Assembly (NCBI RefSeq): GCF_009711975.1
Contig: NZ_VIKW01000018.1
Location: 1 to 64,000, forward strand
Direction of reading: 5' to 3'
DNA length: 64,000 bases
Source: Anabaena sp. UHCC 0204
GTDB lineage: Bacteria; Cyanobacteriota; Cyanobacteriia; Cyanobacteriales; Nostocaceae
The notes under the pieces are model-generated. The model saw only the letters and a list, made by a program, of their open reading frames with translations. It searched no databases and was not told where the DNA came from. The position numbers and the translations under genes are program-made. The first letter of the stretch is position 1, and each line of letters starts with the position of its first letter. Positions 34,594 to 43,282 of the stretch are shown here, piece after piece.

Positions 34594-36843
34594 TTATTTA
34601 ATACTTTCTTCCAGTTTTTCTAAATTTCTCAGAAGATAGATAGCAGCTTCATAAGCTTCTGTAAGAACTTGATTTTGTGATTGGGGATTTTCTATCATAT
34701 TATTTTCGAGGATACGTATATTAGTAAATACGGGATTTAAGCAGGTACGAAATTCTTCAAAAATACTATTAAAGTTGTGGTAGGGAGATGTAATGGTGCT
34801 ACGATTTTGCTCTGCAAATGTAACTAGTCCTTCTTTTATTTGTTTGTTGATAACATCATCAAAAACATCAATAGTGTTGAGAATTCTCCATACTGATTTA
34901 TAGGATTCTTGTAATAATTCTTGACGCTCTTGATAATCGTCTACTAAATCATCAAGTAATAACTGTATTAACCCAAGCATTGAATTAAGTTGTGTGCGGA
35001 TTTCGTAAGATATCCTGAGTAAGCTTTGATTCCGTTTTATGGAGATATCCGGTTTATTTGCAAATTGCATTGAGTAGAGATTGGAGTAATAACCACCTTT
35101 TTGCAGAAGTTCATCATGAGTTCCTACTTCTACTACACGACCTTGATCTAAAACAGCAATTTGATCGGCTTTGCGGACGGTAGAAAGTCGGTGAGCAATC
35201 ACTAAGGTGGTACGATCTCGACTGAGTTCATCCAGTGCAGCTTGTACTAACCGTTCGGAAACTGTATCTAAAGCACTGGTAGCTTCATCTAAAATGAGGA
35301 TTTCGGGGTTTTGGAGGAGGGCGCGAGCGATCGCTAATCTTTGTCTTTGTCCTCCTGATAACATGACACCGCGATCGCCTATGATTGTCTCGAATCCTTC
35401 AGGTAATTTACTAATAAATTCATAGGCATTAGCGCGTTTTGCTGCTGTCATAATATCCTCGTCACTAGCATCTATTCTGGCATAGGCAATATTACTTCGT
35501 ACTGAATCATTAAAAAGAAACGTATCTTGACTAACAATCCCCATAGATTTACGGACTGATTTCAGATCAAACTCCCGTAAATCTCTACCATCTAGTGTAA
35601 TACAACCAGATGTAGGATCATAAAACCTTGGTAGTAAATATGCTATAGTGGATTTACCTGCACCTGAACCACCTACTAAAGCTAGAGTAGTGCCTTTGGG
35701 TAAATATAAATCTACATCCTGAAGAACTGGATTTTTATGATTAGGATAGGAAAAAGAGAGATTATTAAAATGTATTCCTTTTTTTAATTTTTCATATAAA
35801 ATAGTGCCGGTTTTCATAAACGGCTTGTTACCGTATAGTAAAAAATCAGCGACAATATCCACACTAGAAGATGTATTCGCAAAACTACTGCGGAGAGAAT
35901 TTAATTGAGAAATAAATGGTAGCAATCTCAACAATAATATTAAATATGTAATTAAAATTGTTGAGAACGAAGAGATTTGATTGGCAAATAATGTGCGTCC
36001 TATCACTACAATCAGCATTAAAGAAATAATGCCCGTTACCTCACTAATCGGCGCAATTGCTTGAGAATTAACTTGAGATTTAAAATCTGCTTCTTCTCGA
36101 TCACGAATTAGTTTTGTTAATCGGTTATATTCTCTATCTTCATTCCCAGTTGCCTTAACTAAACGAATTCCATTTAATATTTCCATTAACGCAATAGAAT
36201 AAGCTTTAGATATTTCTGAAAGCTGTTTACCCAAATTTTTTGATTGGTAAATTGCGTACTGATTTATTAAAGTTACAAAGGACAATAAAATTGTAGCTGC
36301 AATAGTTAGTTCCCAGGAAATTGATAATAATAAAGCAACAAAAACTAAAATTGTAATGACGATGATAATCAATTTCATGAAATTGCCTATAGCCGTAGCT
36401 GCACGACTAATTTCTCCACCCAGACTATTGATCAAATCACCAACTTTCGTTTTAGCGTAATAGTCTATGTCAACTTCAAGTAATATTTTTAATCCAGCTT
36501 CTCGCATATCAGATGTCAAAGTCCGACTTAAAGAACTAGACACCAATGCACTCACATAATTAGCAACATTTTTTAAAAGTATTGTTAATATAATTGATCC
36601 AGTCATTATCCATAGGCGGTAATTCTCTGGAATAGAATCAAAAGGAGTAATAAATGCTTTAATAATTGGTGGAGCGCCTGTTAAATCAACAGGCTGTCCC
36701 ACGATTTTCAGGATAATAGGAACGATGAGTGCCGTACTCACCCCATTAAATAAAGCCCCTGAAAATCCCAATAAGATGGTAAAAAATATCCTGAACGGAT
36801 AAGGTTTAGCAAATCTTAGTATTAGTAACTTGCTGTTAGACAT
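34594..36843 (-). CDS. ABC exporter with degenerate histidine-kinase-like tail
   Basis: A 749-residue half-transporter. A six-helix permease spans about 15-320, followed by an ATPase with Walker A GGSGAGKST (391-399), signature LSGGQ (495-499), Walker B LILDEATSALD (516-526) and the H-loop His551. It resembles MsbA/HepA-type exporters of lipid-linked sugars. Beyond residue 600 is an extra segment of about 150 residues. Within it, LRISYEIRTQLNSMLGLIQLL mirrors the HisKA phosphoacceptor helix, but the His is replaced by Tyr613 and the Pro by Gln. No ATP-binding kinase domain follows. The tail may be a dimerisation or regulatory four-helix bundle. The exporter lies within the glycan cluster and likely flips its product. 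Confidence 0.92.
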   Translation of the reverse strand: MSNSKLLILRFAKPYPFRIFFTILLGFSGALFNGVSTALIVPIILKIVGQPVDLTGAPPIIKAFITPFDSIPENYRLWIMTGSIILTILLKNVANYVSALVSSSLSRTLTSDMREAGLKILLEVDIDYYAKTKVGDLINSLGGEISRAATAIGNFMKLIIIVITILVFVALLLSISWELTIAATILLSFVTLINQYAIYQSKNLGKQLSEISKAYSIALMEILNGIRLVKATGNEDREYNRLTKLIRDREEADFKSQVNSQAIAPISEVTGIISLMLIVVIGRTLFANQISSFSTILITYLILLLRLLPFISQLNSLRSSFANTSSSVDIVADFLLYGNKPFMKTGTILYEKLKKGIHFNNLSFSYPNHKNPVLQDVDLYLPKGTTLALVGGSGAGKSTIAYLLPRFYDPTSGCITLDGRDLREFDLKSVRKSMGIVSQDTFLFNDSVRSNIAYARIDASDEDIMTAAKRANAYEFISKLPEGFETIIGDRGVMLSGGQRQRLAIARALLQNPEILILDEATSALDTVSERLVQAALDELSRDRTTLVIAHRLSTVRKADQIAVLDQGRVVEVGTHDELLQKGGYYSNLYSMQFANKPDISIKRNQSLLRISYEIRTQLNSMLGLIQLLLDDLVDDYQERQELLQESYKSVWRILNTIDVFDDVINKQIKEGLVTFAEQNRSTITSPYHNFNSIFEEFRTCLNPVFTNIRILENNMIENPQSQNQVLTEAYEAAIYLLRNLEKLEESIK

Positions 36844-36900
36844 TGGCTGTTTTGATTAGAATTTACTAAGTGTTAATGTTCATAAATTAGGTTGTCTTAA

Positions 36901-38052
36901 CTATAAGCGGGAAATGACACCAGCCAGGGTAGATGCCATAGTTTCTAAGCTATATTTTTCTACACATATTTCTCTTGCTTTTCTACCCCGCGCTTCTGCT
37001 TGCTGCAAATCTGCAAATATAAGTTGAATTTGTTCGGCAATTTGCTCAGGACAACCAGGATCAACTAGATAGCCAGTTTCTCCTAAAATATCAGGAATAT
37101 CTCCTACCCTTGTTGATAAAACAGGTTTAGCCATGGCCATTCCATCTGTCAATTTGAGGGGAAATTGAGCGCGAGCAATTATACTATCTCGTTGCGGAAC
37201 AACTACTACATGAGCGGCTGTGACAATTTCCGGCATAACTTCTACAGGACACTTGGGTAGCTTAATAATCCAACGTCCCCATTTTTGGATTAGTTGATTA
37301 TCGTAATCATCATAAGGACTGCCACCAACGATTACTAATCTTAAATCTTCCTGATTTAATATATCTAAAGCTGTTAAAACATCTTCAACTCCTTTATGAG
37401 GTCTTGGTGCGCCAGGAAACATGAGGATTCGATAGTTTTCCAGCCCATAACGCTTTCTGCTAACTTCAGCATTATATTTACCTGGATCAAACATAACAGT
37501 ATCTTTACCATTAGGCAAATAAGCACCACCAAATCGGTCTTGAAGAAATTGAGTATCTATTGTAACTCCATTAGCACGATTTACTAAACTTTCCATCCAC
37601 TGGATATAAAGTGGATGATCAGGAAATTTCAATGCACCATTTTGTTTAAAAATATCTCGATAAAGTTGTTTGATACCAGGATTATACTTCCATTCAAATC
37701 CTCCATACCAACTAAGTTCCCAGTCATCCATATCTAATAGTAAAGGACGTGAACCGGTGAATTTCTTGAGGAGAGAAACACCAAAACTCGTTGGCTTTGG
37801 TTTAACTGCATAAATAATATCACCATCTATTTTTTGCAAAAGCTGCTTGGCAGATCCGAAAAACTCAGGATAGTTTTTACCTGGAATTGAAACAACGGGT
37901 ATTCCTCGTGGCGGGTTAGCATATAGTTCTTGTCCAAATAAAAATCCTATTACCTCTACTTCATAAGATATTTTTTGAAGTGTTTGAGCTAATAAAAATG
38001 CTCTAACGCTTCCACCACCAGATAAATCACTAACAACTATTGAGATTTTCAT
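36901..38052 (-). CDS. GT4-family glycosyltransferase
   Basis: A 383-residue GT-B enzyme. The N-terminal domain opens MKISIVVSDLSGGGSVRAFLLAQTL, with the glycine-rich acceptor-side loop. The C-terminal domain has ILMFPGAPRPHKGVEDVL (the PxxxKG donor-binding pattern), RLVIVGGSP, and the EX7E-like region near MAMAKPVLSTRVGDIPDIL. It is a retaining transferase using a nucleotide sugar, cytoplasmic or membrane-peripheral. It is separated by 5 bases from the truncated gene upstream and 57 from the exporter downstream, so it is part of the glycan operon. Sugar specificity is unknown. Confidence 0.9.
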   Translation of the reverse strand: MKISIVVSDLSGGGSVRAFLLAQTLQKISYEVEVIGFLFGQELYANPPRGIPVVSIPGKNYPEFFGSAKQLLQKIDGDIIYAVKPKPTSFGVSLLKKFTGSRPLLLDMDDWELSWYGGFEWKYNPGIKQLYRDIFKQNGALKFPDHPLYIQWMESLVNRANGVTIDTQFLQDRFGGAYLPNGKDTVMFDPGKYNAEVSRKRYGLENYRILMFPGAPRPHKGVEDVLTALDILNQEDLRLVIVGGSPYDDYDNQLIQKWGRWIIKLPKCPVEVMPEIVTAAHVVVVPQRDSIIARAQFPLKLTDGMAMAKPVLSTRVGDIPDILGETGYLVDPGCPEQIAEQIQLIFADLQQAEARGRKAREICVEKYSLETMASTLAGVISRL

Positions 38053-38057
38053 AGTTC

Positions 38058-38423
38058 TTAAAACAAATGTTCAATAAATGGCAGCATGGAAATAATAGCG
38101 GCTAGAACTTTATTATTAATAATTGATAAATCTTTTTTAATTTGCTCTATTTTAGTGCCTTGTTTTCTATGACCCTTGCCCGTATAGTGGATAATATAGC
38201 TTTGAAAAGGATGATCTTTAGCGAATACTTGAAGATGATGTTTGGAAACTAAATTAGAAATTTGGTATTTTTCAAAATAAGGAACATCAAAACCCATCTT
38301 GAGATTGTTGATTACTACAAAATTTGCTCCTATCTTTTCCGCATAAGCTCGTAAAAATGGGTGAGTAATTTCACCGCGGCGATTTGCAGCATCTCCAACA
38401 CACAATGTAACTACAGCTTTCAT
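38058..38423 (-). pseudogene. Internally deleted glycosyltransferase-like gene, 121 aa
   Basis: The first 57 residues (MKAVVTLCVGDAANRRGE, then FLRAYAEKIGANFVVIN and YFEKYQISNLV) match the opening of GT-A sugar transferases. The sequence then jumps to a C-terminal-like SYIIHYTGKGHRKQGTKI. The expected middle of about 150 residues, with the DxD metal site, is missing while the frame stays open. The product cannot be an active transferase of this type. It is read as a gene with an in-frame deletion, though a small functional protein cannot be excluded. It sits between two intact genes with spacings of 5 and 13 bases. Confidence 0.6.
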
Positions 38424-38436
38424 GTATTTTCCTCAC

Positions 38437-39270
38437 TTAATTGAGAAGTTCTATAACTTTTTGATAGAATTGCTGATTTGCATCTCTACATTCTGCTAAG
38501 GCATCTGGATACCTACGTGCTTCCTGTAGTTTATCCTGCCAATCATTTGGATTAAGGGGATCACAAAAAGGAACTTTATACTTCAAAGTATAAAATTTAG
38601 TCGAAAATGGAAAAGCCAAAACTTTTTTATTTAATAAAATTCCCCAGTACATCCCATGATAGGTATTAGTTAAAATTGTATCAGCTTCGCCTAAAAATTT
38701 GATGATTTTACTAAAACTAACTTGAAAATCATCTGGGCTAAATAAGTTAAACAGTTGATTGATTTTTGTAGGTTTATAATTAACTTGGTGATTTTCCATT
38801 ACTGGAAAATTGAGTTCATTCATGGGAAGTTTCCAGTTTGAATTGCCATGTTTATAAATTGCAAATTCATGTTTTACGTTATATTTTTTATCAAAAAGCT
38901 TACTCATACAACTTACACAAGGAACATAGTTAAAGCCTTGGTTATAATCTCTAATTCCATGCAAGTCGAATTTATCCATATATTGAGGATATTTTAACTC
39001 TCTATCTACATTTTCATAACCATTATGTCCTATTCCCCAAGATATTAATTTTCCCTTCCTATTATCAGCTATATAATTTAATTTTTCGGTAAAGAAATCT
39101 CTGGCGATTAATCCACCTCCACCGATAATAATATTATTTTTCAAGATTTCTGGGTTGTTCACAGTCATAATGTCAATTGCTTGTGTTTCTTTAGGAAATT
39201 TAAAGTAACGCAGGGGAGAAGACATTATATCTCCAACATTATTATCTCTTCTATGAATATTAAGTAGCAT
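38437..39270 (-). CDS. Polysaccharide pyruvyltransferase-family protein
   Basis: A 277-residue protein with family features: NNVGDIMSSPLRYF at the start, the Gly-rich IIIGGGGLIARDFF, and the C-terminal ADTILTNTYHGMYWGILLNKKVLAFP, in which the HG pair is conserved. Members (CsaB, WcaK and relatives) add ketal pyruvate from PEP to sugar residues, although some act otherwise. It would modify the glycan built by the surrounding transferases. The upstream GT4 gene ends 26 bases before it, and the deleted GT gene starts 13 bases after it. Confidence 0.85.
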   Translation of the reverse strand: MLLNIHRRDNNVGDIMSSPLRYFKFPKETQAIDIMTVNNPEILKNNIIIGGGGLIARDFFTEKLNYIADNRKGKLISWGIGHNGYENVDRELKYPQYMDKFDLHGIRDYNQGFNYVPCVSCMSKLFDKKYNVKHEFAIYKHGNSNWKLPMNELNFPVMENHQVNYKPTKINQLFNLFSPDDFQVSFSKIIKFLGEADTILTNTYHGMYWGILLNKKVLAFPFSTKFYTLKYKVPFCDPLNPNDWQDKLQEARRYPDALAECRDANQQFYQKVIELLN

Positions 39271-39296
39271 GAGTTAAAGCTCCTAATTGTTACAAA

Positions 39297-40352
39297 TTAG
39301 TTTAAAAGTTTTTGGAATTCGAGAGAAAAATGTTCCCAACTCAAATTTTCAACAGTCTTTCTGATATCTGTTTTAACTTTGTATGCTTGTTCAATTAGTT
39401 CACATATTGTCTCAACAGAACTATTGATATCAAACGTAAATCCATTTTCACCGTGAATAATCAAATCAGGAGCAAATCCAGTTTTGCTCGCTACAGGAAC
39501 TACATTACACATCATCGCTTCTACTAATGGAATTGGTCCTCCTTCTAACTTGGCCGTGGAAACAAAGATGTCCATTTGAGCATAATATTTAGGATAATCA
39601 GCATATGGAGCTTCAATATAAGAAAAATTAGGTAATGCTTTCATTTCTGCAAATTTTTCGTATTTTTCCCATCCTTTGCCCAGCAGAATAAAATTTCTTG
39701 CAGGCATCATTTGAATAATATTAAAAATTCTTTCAGGTTCTTTTCGATAATAAAAGGCTGTACAGAAACCTACCGAACCATTTGAGCGTTCATGGGGAAG
39801 AAAAATTTTTGGATCAGCAGAACCTAAAATATAGGTAACTTTCTCTGATTTTAATCCTTGTGAAATTAGTAGGTTCGAGAATTGGGAACACATACATATC
39901 ACTTTAGTTGCTCTATTCATCGCATAAATTAGTTCTTCATTACTAATTTCCAAATCTGTACGGGGATGTGTGTGAAATACAAGTGTTTTACTTCCCCAAA
40001 TATGAGGATTTAGTTTTAAGCAAACTGGTAAAAAAGAGTAATGTGCAAAAAAGTAAGCTTTAGATGGTGGTAAAGACAATTCCGAATAATGGAAGCAATA
40101 CTTACCAGGAAAGTAAGTTGCGATTTCTCTACATATAGCTTCAAGTATCCAACCCTTTGCTAAATCTAAGACGACAAATACTAAGTCATACTCTTCTACT
40201 ATCTTTTCTGGGTGCGACCGAATCTTCCATTTCTCTGTCAAAAATTTTAAGTAAGAAAGTCCATAAGGTATGATGTGAACGGGTCTAGAAAATGTTTTTT
40301 CTATCTGATCCTTAATTTTTTTGAGTTGATTTTTAATATTGATAGGAATCAT
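39297..40352 (-). CDS. GT4-family glycosyltransferase
   Basis: A 351-residue GT-B type transferase. The C-terminal donor domain shows VGFCTAFYYRKEPERIFNI, ARNFILLGKGWEKY, and the sugar-nucleotide binding FVSTAKLEGGPIPLVEAMMCNVVPVAS, with E and G positions of the family. The N-terminal domain is less conserved. It is the second gene of the glycan run, 56 bases after the GT2 gene. Sugar specificity is not predictable. Confidence 0.87.
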   Translation of the reverse strand: MIPINIKNQLKKIKDQIEKTFSRPVHIIPYGLSYLKFLTEKWKIRSHPEKIVEEYDLVFVVLDLAKGWILEAICREIATYFPGKYCFHYSELSLPPSKAYFFAHYSFLPVCLKLNPHIWGSKTLVFHTHPRTDLEISNEELIYAMNRATKVICMCSQFSNLLISQGLKSEKVTYILGSADPKIFLPHERSNGSVGFCTAFYYRKEPERIFNIIQMMPARNFILLGKGWEKYEKFAEMKALPNFSYIEAPYADYPKYYAQMDIFVSTAKLEGGPIPLVEAMMCNVVPVASKTGFAPDLIIHGENGFTFDINSSVETICELIEQAYKVKTDIRKTVENLSWEHFSLEFQKLLN

Positions 40353-40408
40353 GTAATTTTGTTAGAGATATTTTACAATTTATTTAAATAAATTAATCCA
40401 AGGATTAT

Positions 40409-41449
40409 TCATTGAGGTAAACTAAGTATATTTTTGACGGATTTTATTTTTCCTGATACAAAAGATATGAGCTTTTTTGAGCGTGGACCCCGATATTTTT
40501 CATAGAGTAGAAAATTGGGTGTAATTGATCTTAAGGCATTTAATATTTTTATGGAAGCTGCGTTAGTTGTTTTGATTTTTTTATCGAATAAATAAACTGG
40601 TGTAGGAACTATTTCTATTAATCTATTAAATAAATCTTGATCTTTTTCTCTGATGGCTTCTTCGAGTAAGTATTCAATACCAATTTGACAATTTTGATTT
40701 AGTTCTGGATATGTTTGAGCTATATTTTCATAGAAAATTGTATAGTAGTTTTTCATGTAATTCCAATTATTAGTTCTGTTTGATTTGTGCTTGGTATAGT
40801 AAGCACCAACCATAGGAGTATAAATGAAATTTGCACCCAATTTTAGAATATCTACTGCAAAATATCTATCACCTAATGCTTTGAGATGTTCAGGAAACTT
40901 TGTTTTATTCAAGATGCTTCTGTTCATAAGCATAGCTTGCTGAAGACAAGGATGAGGTGAATCAGCGAGGAAGTCAGGTATGAGTAAACGTTGAATTAGT
41001 TGATCTTTATTCAGTGAACCGATAATATTTTCCTGAGTGTTAACAATATTTTCTTGAGCATCTATAAATACTCGTTCATAATTTGAGTAAAAAACTATAT
41101 TTTCGCTATTGCTGTTATTGATTTGCTCTAAATGACTTAACTGAAATTTAATTTTGTCTTCATGAATCCAATCATCAGAATCTAGACATTGAATCCATTC
41201 TCCTTGAGCCTGTTGAACACCGAAATTTCGAGATGATGGTAGTCCACTATTTTCTTTAAAGAAGTATTTAACTCGCTTATCTATAGTGATCAAATTTTCA
41301 GCTATCTGACGAGTATTGTCGGTAGAACCATCATCTACAATCAGGCATTCCAAATCAGTAAAGGTTTGTGACAATACACTTTTGACTGAACGTTCTAGGT
41401 AGTGACCTTGATTAAAGCAATTTACAATAATTGATACAAGTGGAGTCAT
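40409..41449 (-). CDS. GT2-family glycosyltransferase
   Basis: A 346-residue inverting transferase of GT-A fold. VSIIVNCFNQGHYLERSVKS opens the domain, with LIVDDGSTDNT (first Asp pair) and the metal-binding DSDDW later (WIQCLDSDDWI). The C-terminal helices are less conserved and it has no membrane anchor. It is the first gene of the nine-gene minus-strand run ending at 31609, so the operon promoter probably lies in the 41450-41785 spacer. It would act early in glycan assembly. Confidence 0.92.
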   Translation of the reverse strand: MTPLVSIIVNCFNQGHYLERSVKSVLSQTFTDLECLIVDDGSTDNTRQIAENLITIDKRVKYFFKENSGLPSSRNFGVQQAQGEWIQCLDSDDWIHEDKIKFQLSHLEQINNSNSENIVFYSNYERVFIDAQENIVNTQENIIGSLNKDQLIQRLLIPDFLADSPHPCLQQAMLMNRSILNKTKFPEHLKALGDRYFAVDILKLGANFIYTPMVGAYYTKHKSNRTNNWNYMKNYYTIFYENIAQTYPELNQNCQIGIEYLLEEAIREKDQDLFNRLIEIVPTPVYLFDKKIKTTNAASIKILNALRSITPNFLLYEKYRGPRSKKLISFVSGKIKSVKNILSLPQ

Positions 41450-41785
41450 CTTTCAATAATTCCTGCTAGTAAGTAAAAATTTTATTGATTACGATTGATA
41501 ACTCCCCACGGCTAGAAGCTGGGGGATTTCTAATTGGCTATTTTTAAAATACCAAAGTACAGAACAAAAGTAAATAAAATTACTAATGCTTCGTGCGTAT
41601 TCATGGCTAGTTGTTTTTGTATTTTCTGACCACAGGTACAGCATTATACTACCATAATTTATAAAAACTTACAGATAACATCAACAAAATACAAGTAATA
41701 TTGGCGTTGCTGAATTAAGGAATATATGGGATAGGATCATTGATAAATACTAATCATATCTTTATTTGTGGGGTAAAAAAAGCTA
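41450..41785. other. 336-base spacer with IS200/IS605-like hairpin
   Basis: CTCCCCACGGCTAGAAGCTGGGGGA (described by its arms CTCCCC and GGGGG at about 41502-41526) resembles the imperfect hairpins at IS200/IS605-family ends. No tnpA or tnpB frame remains. The divergent promoters for gloB and the glycan cluster are expected here. Confidence 0.4.
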
Positions 41786-42559
41786 ATGCAAGTAATCCGT
41801 CTACCGGTGCTTTCCGATAACTATATCTTTTTACTGCACGATCGCCAACAGAATATCGCTGCTGTAGTTGATCCAGCCGAAGCGCAACCAGTTTTAGAGG
41901 AACTTAGAAAACTGAAGGTTGATTTAGTGGCTATTTTTAATACCCATCATCATGGTGATCATGTGGGTGGTAATACAGAGTTGATGAAAGTATTTCCCGA
42001 AGTAACAGTTTATGGCGGTGCGGAAGATCGGGGCAGAATTCCGGGACAACAGGTATTTTTACAGGAGGGCGATCGCGTCCACTTCGGAAATCGCACGGCG
42101 GAGGTTTTCTTCGTTCCTGGACATACCCGCGCTCATATTGCTTACTATTTCCCTCCAGAAAGCCCAGGAGAGCCGGGAGAATTGTTCTGTGGTGATACAT
42201 TGTTTGCGGGGGGTTGCGGTCGTTTATTTGAAGGCACACCAGGGCAAATGCTAGATTCATTAAGTAAACTGCGGGCTTTACCTGATCATACTCGCGTTTG
42301 GTGCGCCCATGAATACACTTTAAGCAATTTGCGTTTTGCTGTGACTGTAGATGCTGACAATGTGGATTTACAAAAACGCTATCAAGAAGTTCAAGCTCAA
42401 CGTCAGGCTAATAAACCAACAGTTCCATCAATTCTGGGAGTCGAAAAACTCACAAATCCTTTTTTGCGTTGGGAAAGTCCATCCCTACAAAGAACAGCAA
42501 AGAGTGATGATAGAGTCCAAACCTTTGCGCGGATTCGGGGAATGAAGGATAAGTTTTAA
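41786..42559 (+). CDS. gloB: Hydroxyacylglutathione hydrolase (glyoxalase II)
   Basis: A 257-residue metallo-beta-lactamase-fold hydrolase. The di-metal motif THHHGDH occupies 53-59, and further ligands are in [13 protein letters not shown] (His) and [18 protein letters not shown] (Asp). [14 protein letters not shown] provides the last His and the glutathione-binding region typical of glyoxalase II. It hydrolyses S-lactoylglutathione to lactate and glutathione, completing methylglyoxal detoxification in the cytoplasm. Length and domain order are canonical. It is followed after 156 bases by rplI. Confidence 0.96.
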   Translation: MQVIRLPVLSDNYIFLLHDRQQNIAAVVDPAEAQPVLEELRKLKVDLVAIFNTHHHGDHVGGNTELMKVFPEVTVYGGAEDRGRIPGQQVFLQEGDRVHFGNRTAEVFFVPGHTRAHIAYYFPPESPGEPGELFCGDTLFAGGCGRLFEGTPGQMLDSLSKLRALPDHTRVWCAHEYTLSNLRFAVTVDADNVDLQKRYQEVQAQRQANKPTVPSILGVEKLTNPFLRWESPSLQRTAKSDDRVQTFARIRGMKDKF

Positions 42560-42715
42560 TATTTCTGGCATTTGGTATTGCGATCGCCCCCCAAATTTCG
42601 CTAAAATCTTGAGGTTGTGGGTATGTTCAAAGTCGCTGAGGATCAAGCTACAATTTTGTGAGCCACCCTGATGACACCCAAATAACTAAGATTTTACAAA
42701 GAAAAGCGAAAAACA

Positions 42716-43174
42716 ATGGCGAAACGTGTGCAATTAGTTTTAACAAAAGATGTCAGCAAGCTGGGAAAACTCGGCGACTTAGTAGAAGTAGCTCCCGGTT
42801 ATGCTCGTAACTATCTGATTCCCCAGAGTTTAGCCGCTCGTGCTACACCTGGTCTTCTCAAACAAGTAGAACGCAAGCGTGAACAAGAACGTTTAAGACA
42901 ATTAGAACTCAAACAACAAGCAACTGAGCAAAAAGCAGCTTTAGAAAAAGTTGGTAACTTAAAAATTGCCAAGCAAGTTGGTGAAAACGAAGCTATTTTC
43001 GGTACTGTTACTACCCAAGACGTGGCAGATGCTATTCAAGCAGCAGCTAATCTAGAAATAGATCGTCGTGGTATTACCATTCCCGATATTAGTCAATTGG
43101 GTACTTACAAAGCTGAAATCAAACTCCATTCTGAAGTAACAGCAGAAATTAACATTGAAGTCGTCTCCAACTAA
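42716..43174 (+). CDS. rplI: 50S ribosomal protein L9
   Basis: A 152-residue L9. The N-terminal rRNA-binding domain has the family signature [24 protein letters not shown] and a long connecting helix (about 55-85, [14 protein letters not shown]). The C-terminal domain ends [15 protein letters not shown]. It contacts the L1 stalk base of the 50S subunit. rplI-dnaB adjacency is a common cyanobacterial arrangement. It is probably cotranscribed in part, although a terminator-like hairpin lies at 43192-43214. Confidence 0.98.
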   Translation: MAKRVQLVLTKDVSKLGKLGDLVEVAPGYARNYLIPQSLAARATPGLLKQVERKREQERLRQLELKQQATEQKAALEKVGNLKIAKQVGENEAIFGTVTTQDVADAIQAAANLEIDRRGITIPDISQLGTYKAEIKLHSEVTAEINIEVVSN

Positions 43175-43191
43175 TGGTGACTTAATTAATC

Positions 43192-43228
43192 ACCACAGAT
43201 ATATCATCTGTGGTCATCAGTGTTTTTT
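43192..43228 (+). terminator. Terminator-like hairpin after rplI
   Basis: ACCACAGAT (43192-43200) and ATCTGTGGT (43206-43214) form a perfect 9-bp stem with a 5-base loop. A T-run (GTTTTTT) follows 8 bases later, so termination may be partial. Confidence 0.65.
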
Positions 43229-43282
43229 ATCGGTTTTGGATAATTCAGATATAAATCCAAAAGCGCCAAATTTTTAAATTTT

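Noticed and set aside
41502-41526. Full IS200/IS605 insertion sequence
   Set aside because: Only a hairpin-like end remains and no transposase frame is found.
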